From Bog-473 sp963743785 (GTDB lineage Bacteria; Actinomycetota; Acidimicrobiia; Acidimicrobiales; RAAP-2): a DNA stretch of 64,000 nucleotides. The DNA lies in contig CAVURD010000012.1 of assembly GCA_963743785.1 (NCBI GenBank), positions 124,001 to 188,000 on the forward strand, given 5' to 3'. The notes beneath the pieces were generated by a model. It was not told the DNA's origin and searched no databases. It saw nothing but the letters and a program-made list of their open reading frames with translations. The translations under genes were made by a program, and so were the position numbers. Every line of letters starts with the position of its first letter. Position 1 is the stretch's first letter. Positions 28,673 to 37,126 of the stretch are shown here, one piece after another.

Positions 28673-30055
28673 CTAAGTGACCGACCCGGGCGGCGGGATG
28701 ACTCCGGGCCCGGTGGTCAGGCAGCCGCTGCCCAGGGCGGGGTTGGCCGGAGCGGCCAAGGCGGGAGGGGTGAGGAACCTCGGAGGCGCGAAGATGTCAA
28801 GCGAGTCGAGCAGATCGTTGGCGTTGGCGTCCCGGAACGTGAGGGCGGGCAGATTCCACTTCCGTTCCACGGTCTTCAGGATGGACGTGTGGTCGTGTAC
28901 GAAGTGAGAGACGTAGTCGGGAATGGCAAAGGGCGACACCACGCCTGCAGGCACCCGAAATCCGTACTGGTTGAAGGCGCCAGGTAGGTCCGGCGGCACG
29001 GTGATCTGCGGCGGCACGGAGTCCGGTTCGACGGCGCTCGGTGGCGGCACGTGGTCGTAATAGCCGCCGCACTCGTCGTAGGTCCACACGAGGAGCGTCT
29101 TGGCCCAGCCGGGACCAGACATCACCGCATTCACGACCGAAGCGAGGAATTGTTCCCCGTACTGCACGTCCTGTGGGTCCTCCTCGGATTGGGTGCCGAA
29201 GTTCGGGTCGACGATGCTGAAGCCCGGAAGGCTCCCCGCTGCGGCGTCAGAATAGAACTGGCTGATGTTGGCCAAGCCGGCGCTCGTTTGGGGCTCGTTC
29301 AGAAGGTAGGTCCAGATGCCCACGGTGGGCAGTGACGAGTAGTAGTTCTTCCAGGTGATCCCGTGCGCCTCCAATGATTCGAAGATTGTGCCGTTGGGTG
29401 GGCGTTCGGTCAGGCTCAGGGTGTCGGTGACCTGGCCGAGGGACGTCGCGGCCATCAAGTAGCGGCGGTTGGGGTATGTCTGGGCCATCACCGAGGCGAA
29501 GTACCGGTCGCACACCGGAAAGGTTTGAGCCAGCGAGTAGGTGAAGGGCAGGGTGGACTGGACCTCGTAGCCCATGGAAACCGGCCCGCTCTGGCTGAGG
29601 ACGAACCCGTCCATGGCCCCACCGTCGTAGGAGGCGTGGCCGGCATCCCAGGTGTTGTAAGGCTCACCCTGTTGCTGGCAGGCATTGGGCATGGGGAAGG
29701 CATGGACGACCTCACCACCCGGCCCGGGGTTGCTGGCGGTCGGCAACCCATCTGTTCCGAACGTGAATCCGTCCCCCCGGTTGCGCATGGAACCCAGGAT
29801 GTTGTCGTAGGAGTGGTTCTCGAGCATCACCACAACGATGTGGTCGATTTGGGGGAGGGTGTCGGTCCCAGCGGGTAGGAACGGGTACGGGAGCGAACCC
29901 GGTGCTCGGAGCCGCTGGTGGCCGAAGCCTGGCAGGTCCCCGGAGAGGAGAAGCTGAAGGGGTCGCAGGTTGCAGCCCGTCAGGACCAGGCCGGCTGCCC
30001 CCGCCAACCCACCCTGCAGCAGGGCTCGCCGGCTCATGTAACGAGGGATGCTCAT
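28673..30055 (-). CDS. Tat-exported alkaline-phosphatase-fold phosphoesterase
   Basis: 460 residues from ATG 30055. The N-terminus has a twin-arginine signal (SRRALLQGG) and a lipobox LTGC, so it is probably exported folded and lipid-anchored. The mature part begins near IDHIVVVMLENHSYDNILGS, the PF04185 signature shared by phospholipase C and acid phosphatases, where the metal-binding Glu/Asn lies. WTYDECGGYYDHVPPP and VHDHTSILKTVERKW carry further metal ligands. Likely cleaves a phosphate ester in the cell envelope. Separate from its neighbours by sizeable gaps on both sides. Confidence 0.9.
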   Translation of the reverse strand: MSIPRYMSRRALLQGGLAGAAGLVLTGCNLRPLQLLLSGDLPGFGHQRLRAPGSLPYPFLPAGTDTLPQIDHIVVVMLENHSYDNILGSMRNRGDGFTFGTDGLPTASNPGPGGEVVHAFPMPNACQQQGEPYNTWDAGHASYDGGAMDGFVLSQSGPVSMGYEVQSTLPFTYSLAQTFPVCDRYFASVMAQTYPNRRYLMAATSLGQVTDTLSLTERPPNGTIFESLEAHGITWKNYYSSLPTVGIWTYLLNEPQTSAGLANISQFYSDAAAGSLPGFSIVDPNFGTQSEEDPQDVQYGEQFLASVVNAVMSGPGWAKTLLVWTYDECGGYYDHVPPPSAVEPDSVPPQITVPPDLPGAFNQYGFRVPAGVVSPFAIPDYVSHFVHDHTSILKTVERKWNLPALTFRDANANDLLDSLDIFAPPRFLTPPALAAPANPALGSGCLTTGPGVIPPPGSVT

Positions 30056-30223
30056 GATGCAAAGCGTAGACCGGTGGAATTGGTGATGCAGGCGCCTTGA
30101 TAGGTGTGGCCGCGTACGCAGGAACTCCAATTCGCGGGCTTGGTTTCTGAGCTCAGCATCCACGACGTGACGGACGGGGGCGGGACCGAAGGAAGAGGGA
30201 ACCGCCCGAAGGGGATTGAGGGT

Positions 30224-31033
30224 CTATTGGGACTGGAAGCGCACTTCAAAGATGGGCACCGGCTCCGCAAACCCCTTCAAGTCAAGCTTGCCCTTGGAGA
30301 CGAAATCTAGGAGCTTTCCCACACAGAGATCACGTACAGCGCTGGAAACGGCGATTCCATCGGCGGAAGCGACCGCACAGAGCCGTGCCGACAGCTGCAC
30401 CGCCGCGCCGAACAAGTCGCCGCGTTCAGTTACCGGTTCGCCGACGCTGATTCCGATCCGAAGGTGAAGGCCGGGCTCAGTTTCTTCATTCCTGCGTTTC
30501 AAAGAGCGTTGGATATCCACGCCGGATTCAACGGCACCTGAGATAGAGGCAAACGACGCCATAATGCCGTCGCCGGTGTGTTTCACCTCGCGTCCGCCCC
30601 GCTCGTGCAATGCGGAGCGCACAATCTCGTCGTGTTCGTGAAGGAGCACCATAAACCCTTCATCGCCCAACTCTTGTGTCTGCTTGGTGGAGTCACATAG
30701 GTCGGTGAACAGGATGGCTCGAACTGCAGACTCGACGTACTCCTCTCCGGGTTGGTGTAAGGGAGGCGCACCGAGGAATGCATTGATGGGACCTTCACCT
30801 ATCTCAATGATGTTGTTGGCTAAAAGACCGTGAGATTCCCGATGGACAGTTTCGAGAGATTCACGATTGGGACCTTCGGCGAGACAGAACACCGTCCCTT
30901 CGCTGTCGTCAAACCAATAGGTGACGTAGCGGACTCCGTAGTCGTCCTGGACGGCGAGATCGAGTTTGTGCGCTTCGGCAATCTGGGCAGCCGTGGCTCC
31001 TGGCGCATCGTGACGATCAAGGAAGAGCGGCAC
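30224..31033 (-). CDS. DUF4242-class III nucleotidyl cyclase fusion
   Basis: 269 residues. Residues 1-85 are a DUF4242 (SCO4226-type, nickel-binding-like) domain with MPLFLDRHDAPGATAAQIAE. Residues about 100-266 are a class III cyclase domain: metal ligands Asp111 (LFTDLCDST) and Asp155 (KHTGDG), base-specifying Lys151 and Asp206 (GDLFG), and Arg217. The transition-state Asn is Gln (Gln214). No membrane helix, so it is soluble. It may make cAMP or cGMP in response to a ligand bound by DUF4242; that role is inference. Divergent from the flavoprotein gene. Confidence 0.85.
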   Translation of the reverse strand: MPLFLDRHDAPGATAAQIAEAHKLDLAVQDDYGVRYVTYWFDDSEGTVFCLAEGPNRESLETVHRESHGLLANNIIEIGEGPINAFLGAPPLHQPGEEYVESAVRAILFTDLCDSTKQTQELGDEGFMVLLHEHDEIVRSALHERGGREVKHTGDGIMASFASISGAVESGVDIQRSLKRRNEETEPGLHLRIGISVGEPVTERGDLFGAAVQLSARLCAVASADGIAVSSAVRDLCVGKLLDFVSKGKLDLKGFAEPVPIFEVRFQSQ

Positions 31034-31213
31034 GCCGTTAGGTTAGTAACAAAGCCGAAATCATGCACTGTGGACGGGCGGCACGATGCCTGAGATACTC
31101 GTAATTCGCTCGCGGAGGAGGGAACGATGGCACAGTTCCGGGACGAGCCTTCCCGGCCCCTGGTGAGACGCTGATCTCCGACGGTGGATTGGAAACCAAC
31201 CTAATTTCTCGTC

Positions 31214-32650
31214 ATGGCCATGGGTAAGAGTTCGGCGATTGACAGCGACTACCTCGTAGTCGGCGCGGGGGCACTCGGGATGGGGTTTGTAGACACCCTG
31301 ATCCAACACTCTGACGCGGATGTGGTGATGATCGATCGGCGGCACGGGCCCGGCGGTCACTGGCTGGACTCCTACCCATTTGTCCAGTTGCACCAGCCGT
31401 CGATGAACTACGGCGTGAACTCGACCGCGCTTGGGGAAGACCGGACCGAGACTGAGGGAAGAGACGCTGGATTCTATGAGCGAGCCAGCGGAACCGAAAT
31501 CTGCCGCTACTACGACGAAATCATGCGTAACCGATTGGTGGCGTCAGGTCGGGTGCGCTTCTTCCCGATGTGCGACTACCTCGGCGGCCGAAGGTTCCGG
31601 GCCAGATTGACCGGCCTGGAGACTGCGGTGTCAGTACGGCGCAGTGTCGTCGACGCTACCTACATGGCGTCCCACGTTCCGGCCACGGACCCGCCTCCAT
31701 TCGAGGTGTCTGACATGGCCCAATGCATCCCAGTGGGCGGTCTCACGAGCGTCACAGAACCCCCTGCCGGCTACGTGGTCATCGGTGGCGGCAAGACTGC
31801 CATGGACGCCGTGTGCTGGTTGCTCGACAAAGGTGCCCCGGCCCGAGACATCACTTGGGTCCGTCCGCGCGATTCGTGGATCCTGAATCGCTCGTACTTT
31901 CAGCCCGGTGACGGAGTCCTTGCAACGTTCGAAGGAGTCGTCCTCCACTTGGAAGCGGTCGCCGAATGCGACTCGATCGAGCAGGTCTTCGGCCAACTGG
32001 AGGATCGCCAGGTCATGTTGCGCATCGACCGGTCCATCCAGTCGTCCATGCTGAAGGGGGCCACGGCGAGCGTCGGAGAGCTCGACGAACTGCGACGCAT
32101 TGAGAACGTCATCAGACTCGGGCATGTCGAGCGCATCGACCTGGACACGATTACGCTCGAACACGGATCGATCCCGACCAGTCCCGATCACCTGCACATC
32201 CACTGCGCCTCGGCCGGTCTGAGTGACAACGCACCGAAGCCGGTCTTCGTCGACGACACAATCCTCCTTCAGCCGGTCACACGCGCTAGCGCCAGCCTCT
32301 CTGCGGGGCTGATCGCCTTCGTCGAAGCCTCTGGACGATCGACGGCGGACAAGAACCGTTTCTGCCGACCGAACCCGTGGTTCCACACGCCGTTCGACTG
32401 GATACGGCACCTGTTGACTGGGATGAGGACCGAAATGGAGTGGGAGGGCGCTCCCGATGTCCTGACGTGGGTGGAGGCCTCGCGCCTCAACCTCGTGAAG
32501 AGTCTCGATCAGCACCCCGACAAGGCCGCGGTGGCAGACCTGCAGGGTCGGTTCGTGACTGCGCTCCTTCCCGCCCTAGCCAAGCTCGATGTGTTCGCGT
32601 CGCACGCAACGCCCGCCGAGCGCGCACGGATGTTCCAGCCGGTCGCGTAA
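31214..32650 (+). CDS. FAD/NAD(P)-binding monooxygenase-like protein
   Basis: 478 residues. N-terminal Rossmann FAD motif YLVVGAGALGMGF, and PGGHWLDSYP as seen in flavin-containing monooxygenase-like proteins. Around residue 190 VVIGGGKTAMDAVCWLL gives a second nucleotide-binding GxGxxA for NAD(P). Related proteins oxidise varied substrates; this one is not assigned. Start is ATG 31214; ATG 31220 is an alternative, with no clear ribosome binding site at either. Confidence 0.82.
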   Translation: MAMGKSSAIDSDYLVVGAGALGMGFVDTLIQHSDADVVMIDRRHGPGGHWLDSYPFVQLHQPSMNYGVNSTALGEDRTETEGRDAGFYERASGTEICRYYDEIMRNRLVASGRVRFFPMCDYLGGRRFRARLTGLETAVSVRRSVVDATYMASHVPATDPPPFEVSDMAQCIPVGGLTSVTEPPAGYVVIGGGKTAMDAVCWLLDKGAPARDITWVRPRDSWILNRSYFQPGDGVLATFEGVVLHLEAVAECDSIEQVFGQLEDRQVMLRIDRSIQSSMLKGATASVGELDELRRIENVIRLGHVERIDLDTITLEHGSIPTSPDHLHIHCASAGLSDNAPKPVFVDDTILLQPVTRASASLSAGLIAFVEASGRSTADKNRFCRPNPWFHTPFDWIRHLLTGMRTEMEWEGAPDVLTWVEASRLNLVKSLDQHPDKAAVADLQGRFVTALLPALAKLDVFASHATPAERARMFQPVA

Positions 32651-32788
32651 GCCATCTGGAGTCCTGACCGGACGTGCTCCCAAAGCGTCTTGAGACGTGG
32701 AGGTTTTGTCGGACCTAGCACAACAACAAAAGCTCGCCGAGGTTGACCAGTTGGCCGCTGGCTGGACCGAGCACCGTTCGTCGAAGCA

Positions 32789-33190
32789 TCAGGCTGGTAC
32801 GAAGCTGAACCGAACCTTCCGTTGGGGATTGTCCATGTTGAGGTCCACCAACACCACGGACTGCCATGTGCCGAGTGCGGGTCGACCCCCAAACACGGGA
32901 AGAGTGATCGAGGGGCTGACGAACGCGGGGAGAACGTGGTCAGCCCCGTGACCTGTAGAGCCGTGAGCATGCTGATATCGATCATCACGTGGGAGCAGCC
33001 TGTCCAGAGCACCTTTTAGATCCGCTTCGGATCCCGACCCTGTTTCGATAAGCGCAAGTCCAGCAGTGGCGTGAGGGACGAACACGTTAACCAGACCGTC
33101 ACCACGTCCGCGGCAGAATCGGTTCAGTCTGTCCGATATATCGACCATTGGCTGCCGTGACGTGTCAACGTCTATTTCAGATGTCTCCAT
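32789..33190 (-). CDS. YjbQ family protein
   Basis: 133-residue single-domain protein. VFVPHATAGLALIETGSGSE and NMDNPQRKVRFSFV match the YjbQ/UPF0047 family, called secondary thiamine-phosphate synthase in some bacteria after in vivo suppression of thiE mutants. A conserved His-rich loop HGSTGHGADHV lines the proposed active site. Stand-alone, cytoplasmic. Confidence 0.88.
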   Translation of the reverse strand: METSEIDVDTSRQPMVDISDRLNRFCRGRGDGLVNVFVPHATAGLALIETGSGSEADLKGALDRLLPRDDRYQHAHGSTGHGADHVLPAFVSPSITLPVFGGRPALGTWQSVVLVDLNMDNPQRKVRFSFVPA

Positions 33191-33385
33191 TGGCTCCTAT
33201 TCGCTGAGGCGCTGCCGGGCTACCAAGGCCCAGTCCGGGTCTAAGGCGGACCGCAGTGCCCTCTGTCGCCACGACGGTGTGGCAGGGTCGGTGCTCAGCC
33301 TCAGCTGGGCGTCTCGCGGAGAGCCACACCCACCCGGGACCCGAAACCGAACGTCACCCGCGGTTGGCCGACCACCGCCACCCTC

Positions 33386-33571
33386 TCAGGTCGCCACCAC
33401 CGGCGGCGCGCCGGTTGGCACGACGATGATCGGCCGGTGCGTGTGGGCGATATATGCCACGTCAACGGCATGGACGTGCAGCATGACCAAGAGGATCGTG
33501 ATCATGGCCAGCGCGCCGACCAGCAGCGCGGCGAGGAGCCAGGCGTGGATTTCGACTGTCCGATTTACCAC
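33386..33571 (-). CDS. Possible small membrane protein
   Basis: 61-residue frame with one strong helix (AWLLAALLVGALAMITILLVML) and a short Pro-rich C-terminus. Candidate small membrane protein; no family recognised and no good ribosome binding site, so it could be spurious. The preceding gap 33191-33385 holds nothing. Confidence 0.35.
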   Translation of the reverse strand: MVNRTVEIHAWLLAALLVGALAMITILLVMLHVHAVDVAYIAHTHRPIIVVPTGAPPVVAT

Positions 33572-34038
33572 TGAATCACAACATATCGGCCCCGGAGCTC
33601 GGCCGCTCGGCCGCTAGGCCGCACGGCCGCAGCAAAGGCAGACACCCGGCGAGTGGGAACCCTGGTGGTCGCACCGGGGTTTGTGTGGCGGAGCCGATGT
33701 TGCCGGACCAGGGCCGGTCGTCAGACTGCCCCTAGGCACCGGGAGGTGGATAGGGCACGTGAATCCGAGCATGTCGATCAGGGCGGTATGTCAACTTCGT
33801 GACGTCGAAGCTGGCGTGGGCGCCCAAGCCGTATCGGAGCTGTCGCTGGCTATCGTGATTGCAACACTTTCCTCCTAGATCGGCCGGAGTGCCGGGTCAG
33901 GTGGTTAGCCGCTCTGGTTCACTGTTGAAGAAGTCGCTGATGATGCAGTGAGCGTGGGCCGGATCGTAAGATAGCTCGGCTTGGGTGGGCACTGGCGGGC
34001 GGCGTGATGCGAGCGATTAAGAAAGCAGGAGATCAGCA
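33572..34038. other. No gene; GC-rich palindromic cluster
   Basis: Near 33597-33633 the sequence repeats ggccgc several times in both orientations and could form GC hairpins. A short minus-strand stretch near 33901-33990 reads as SYDPAHAHCIISDFFNSEPE then stops, and may be a 3' relic of a lost gene. I see no supported gene. Confidence 0.35.
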
Positions 34039-34374
34039 ATGACCAATTTCGAGCGCTTGGACGAGTTTCCCAGAGCTCTGCTTGCATCGGTGCTTGAACT
34101 GCTCGCAGAACGGAAGGTCAATCATCCTGGGGCTCCGCTGACACTGTCACCGGACGACCTCGTTTCTTCTTGGGATCTCGTGGCCGAGTCGGCTGCATTG
34201 CCCGATCCTCCGGCGCAGCCAGATGCTGGGGAAGAAGTTGCGAGCACCTACTGGTATGAGCAAGCGCTGGGCGATCTCCTCGACAGGGGATTTCTCTTGG
34301 AGCTTGAGGACCACTCGTTTCGCGTCTCGGATCTTGAGGCCTTGTTGCGATTAGGTGGAAGGTCGGCACCATAG
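34039..34374 (+). CDS. Uncharacterised 111-residue protein
   Basis: ATG 34039 follows aagcaggagatcagca, with an acceptable ribosome binding site. The protein is acidic and mostly helical (LDEFPRALLASVLELLAERK near the start, ALGDLLDRGFLLELEDHSF near the end). It resembles short unknown proteins without a named domain. Possible co-transcription with the secreted protein that starts 41 bases later. Confidence 0.6.
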   Translation: MTNFERLDEFPRALLASVLELLAERKVNHPGAPLTLSPDDLVSSWDLVAESAALPDPPAQPDAGEEVASTYWYEQALGDLLDRGFLLELEDHSFRVSDLEALLRLGGRSAP

Positions 34375-34414
34375 ATTCACAGAACCATTTCGATGCCCAC
34401 TGCGTCATAGTTGG

Positions 34415-35251
34415 ATGATGAGGAACCTCCGCCGAACCGCCGCAGCCACGGGTGTGCTGGCCTTGGTGGGTACGGCTATGACGTGTAGTCAGACGGCAGC
34501 CGTTTCATCTGTGTCGTACCCCCCAATCACGTCGACCGTCCCCTTCCCCTCCGCCTGCACCAGCGCCACGTCCATCCCGGAGGTGCCTGCGGCCCAGGTC
34601 TCGACCATCGAAGAGCGGATCAGGGCCTTCGTCGGTACCCACACGTACGGCCTGGGCCAGTGCGGTCACGGCCTGCTCGTCTTGACCCTCGCGCCAGGCA
34701 GTGAGGCGTTCGCAAAGAAGGTACGCGCCAAGTTCGGCCCATCAGTGCAGATCATGGTCGGCTTTACCGTTTGGAACGGGAATCCTGGACGAAGTCCGAC
34801 ATGTGGCGCCTTGGGCGCCCCCACGTCAGCCCCAGCGGGCTACTCCTCTGTCCTCCATCTTCGTTCCCGGGTGATAAAGGTCGGTGGGGACTTGAAGGGT
34901 CACGTGACATTCCGTAGCACGAGCACGCTGAACGTCCGTGTCCTCACCGACCAACCGATTGAAGTGGTCGTCACGAAGCCCGGTGCGCGGCGCGTCGTCG
35001 GTGTCGTCACTGGATTTTTTGTTGGCACGGCATATGCCCCCTCGTTAGCTCCCGGCCAGTCTCAGAACGTCGCCATTGTCGGAGGCACTGGGCGCTGCGA
35101 CGGTGGCGTCGGGTCGGCCCTACCGCCGGGTCGCTATGACGCCGTGGCTGAGGTAAGCGGCGTCGCCATCGACGGACCTGAAGGGGGACCTGGAGGACAG
35201 CCGCCGCCTACATACTTCACCCCGTTCGTACCGATCCAGATCGTTCGATGA
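34415..35251 (+). CDS. Secreted protein of unknown function
   Basis: 278 residues from ATG 34415. The N-terminus is a signal peptide (RRTAAATGVLALVGTAM then Cys24), perhaps a lipoprotein-type Cys. The mature part is beta-rich with RVIKVGGDLKGHVTFRST and LAPGQSQNVAIVGGTGRC, suggesting an immunoglobulin-like domain; four more Cys may form disulfides. Function not recognised. Confidence 0.7.
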   Translation: MMRNLRRTAAATGVLALVGTAMTCSQTAAVSSVSYPPITSTVPFPSACTSATSIPEVPAAQVSTIEERIRAFVGTHTYGLGQCGHGLLVLTLAPGSEAFAKKVRAKFGPSVQIMVGFTVWNGNPGRSPTCGALGAPTSAPAGYSSVLHLRSRVIKVGGDLKGHVTFRSTSTLNVRVLTDQPIEVVVTKPGARRVVGVVTGFFVGTAYAPSLAPGQSQNVAIVGGTGRCDGGVGSALPPGRYDAVAEVSGVAIDGPEGGPGGQPPPTYFTPFVPIQIVR

Positions 35252-35302
35252 CTATTGGGTGGATGGCTCGCGCCAGGGCGTCCAGCGACTGCGAGCGTTT
35301 GT

Positions 35303-35800
35303 TCAATTCGCTAGACGAAGCAATTCGTCGACCACCTCGTTGAGGGGCTGGGTAGCGTCTACGTCTTTCGCTCCGGCCGGTTTTTCGTCGCTCCGATTCA
35401 GTTCGAGCACGAGTTCGATTTCGTCGTGGCCCCCGTCGGACCCGACCTCCCAGTCATCAGCGGTGCGCGCTTGGAGGCGGCGACGCATCGTGTCATCGTC
35501 AATGTGGAGGTTGAAAACCTTTGTGAAATAGGGCAGAAAGTGGTCGCGATTACGGCTGCCCCCACAGACGAACAACATTTCTGGTTCCGGGCTTTCGAGT
35601 TCGCTGACAGCCTTTTCGCGGTCCCACATCCAGTTGTCGTGATGAATGGGCCCACCCGGAAGGCCGGTGTCGGGGTCGGCATGATATGCCCAGGCACGGT
35701 CGGTGCTGATCGCCTTGTAGCCGCGCCGGATCAGCTCCTCGTAAACCGAGGATTTACCGGTACCAGATAAGCCCTCCACTAAATAGTTTCGTTCAGCCAT
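35303..35800 (-). CDS. P-loop nucleotide kinase-like protein
   Basis: 165 residues with an N-terminal Walker A loop LVEGLSGTGKSSVYEEL and later a lid-like region with MRRRLQARTADDWE. Resembles AAA-18/adenylate-kinase-like small ATPases, which phosphorylate nucleotides or small molecules. Short and stand-alone. Confidence 0.75.
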   Translation of the reverse strand: MAERNYLVEGLSGTGKSSVYEELIRRGYKAISTDRAWAYHADPDTGLPGGPIHHDNWMWDREKAVSELESPEPEMLFVCGGSRNRDHFLPYFTKVFNLHIDDDTMRRRLQARTADDWEVGSDGGHDEIELVLELNRSDEKPAGAKDVDATQPLNEVVDELLRLAN

Positions 35801-36297
35801 GGCGATAGTCCGGGGCCTGTCAATCGAAAGCAGCGTTTGACCGGGCGGCGATTTGGGCGAGGAATTGCACGATAAGCCTCGACAGGCTTTCCCAACCAGC
35901 CGTGGTCAGACACGTCCATGCCTTGACCCTACGCACACCGGTGGTTCGGATCGCGGCCCCTCCGACCGACCAATCCGGATGTGCCGTACCGAGCGGATAC
36001 GAAGAGTGCCCCTGCCGCCTTGGAGTCGATTCCTCGTGGGTTCCAGAACGTCCAGATCGGCCGGCCCGGGGGCGCCTTCTTGTCTACACAGGACTGTCCC
36101 AAATCGCCGGGCTGGGCACCCCTGACGCCACTGGTGCTTTGCTTCCTGTTTACCCGCGGCCAGTCGCACAATGTGGACCATGGGAGTGGACGACCCCCCT
36201 GTCAAGGTACGTTGACAGGGGGCCCCGAACATCTGGGATGAATGGCAGGAGTTACTCCACTCCGAGAACCCTGAGACTGGGTGCCCAGTTCGCCGGT
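35801..36297. other. No supported gene; contains an 11-bp inverted repeat
   Basis: Open frames here have no homology I recognise and no ribosome binding sites. The main feature is the inverted repeat at 36195-36222, described separately. Confidence 0.45.
36195..36222. repeat. Perfect 11-bp inverted repeat
   Basis: ccccctgtcaa (36195-36205) and ttgacaggggg (36212-36222) are perfectly complementary around ggtacg. It lies 76 bases beyond the 3' end of the methyltransferase gene. It may be a terminator for that minus-strand operon, although no T-run is seen, or an element end. Confidence 0.6.
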
Positions 36298-37071
36298 TCA
36301 TTGGCGCACGCAATGGACCACACAGGTCACGAAGGATACGACGACGGCGTCGTCTTCCTCCGCTGGGTCGAAGCCTGTCGGTTCACCCTCGCCTCGTACC
36401 TCTGCCGTGAGCATGTCTAGAACCACGCTCCGCTGGGACTGATCAGTTAGCGCAACGTCTAGGGGGAGCCTGATGGTCATCGTGTCGGCGTAGGCCAGTC
36501 CGTCGATCCCACCAGGAAGAAGTTCGGCCAGTTCACCTTCGAGAAAGGCTCGAAAATGGGAAGGGTCTATGAGTCGATGAACGTGATCGAAACGCTCACG
36601 AACTTCACCCGAGGGAGCCACAAGGTCGAGGAGCACAATGCGCCCACCGATACGGCAGACCCTCTCCATCTCGGCCACCGCTTGGCGGGGATCAGCAAAG
36701 TGGTGTAGCGAGCTTCTGCAGTAGACGATGTCGAACGATTCGTCGACGAACGGCAAAGATTCTGCGTTGGCCTCTTGCAACAAGATGTTGGCGACCCCCT
36801 GGTCGTGAAGCCGCTGAGCACCGACCTGTAGCAGCGCCGGAGTGAGGTCTATCCCGACGACCTGTCGGACGTGTTCGGCGAGGGGTTCAGCGGCGTGAGC
36901 AGCACCGCAGGCAACATCGAGGAGGATCATGTCTTGGCTCAGTGGTTCGATCCACGTCAAGGCTCCAGCGGCACGGTGGGCAAAGGGAGAGTTGGGACCG
37001 GAAAATAGCGAGACCTGCCGCTCGAATGACCGCCGCACAACCTCGTCGTGATCACCAGCGGCCATCGGCAC
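36298..37071 (-). CDS. Class I SAM-dependent methyltransferase
   Basis: 257 residues. The SAM-binding motif is LLDVACGAAHAAEPLA and motif II is LPFVDESFDIVYCRSSLHHF, typical of ubiquinone/menaquinone-type or small-molecule methyltransferases. It follows the PhyH gene by 55 bases in the same direction, so the two are probably one operon. The product is probably a tailoring methyltransferase; substrate unknown. Confidence 0.85.
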   Translation of the reverse strand: MPMAAGDHDEVVRRSFERQVSLFSGPNSPFAHRAAGALTWIEPLSQDMILLDVACGAAHAAEPLAEHVRQVVGIDLTPALLQVGAQRLHDQGVANILLQEANAESLPFVDESFDIVYCRSSLHHFADPRQAVAEMERVCRIGGRIVLLDLVAPSGEVRERFDHVHRLIDPSHFRAFLEGELAELLPGGIDGLAYADTMTIRLPLDVALTDQSQRSVVLDMLTAEVRGEGEPTGFDPAEEDDAVVVSFVTCVVHCVRQ

Positions 37072-37126
37072 ATATTGCCCGATTGGACGACCGCCACACC
37101 GGGCCTCGGGTGAGGTTGGCCCGGCT

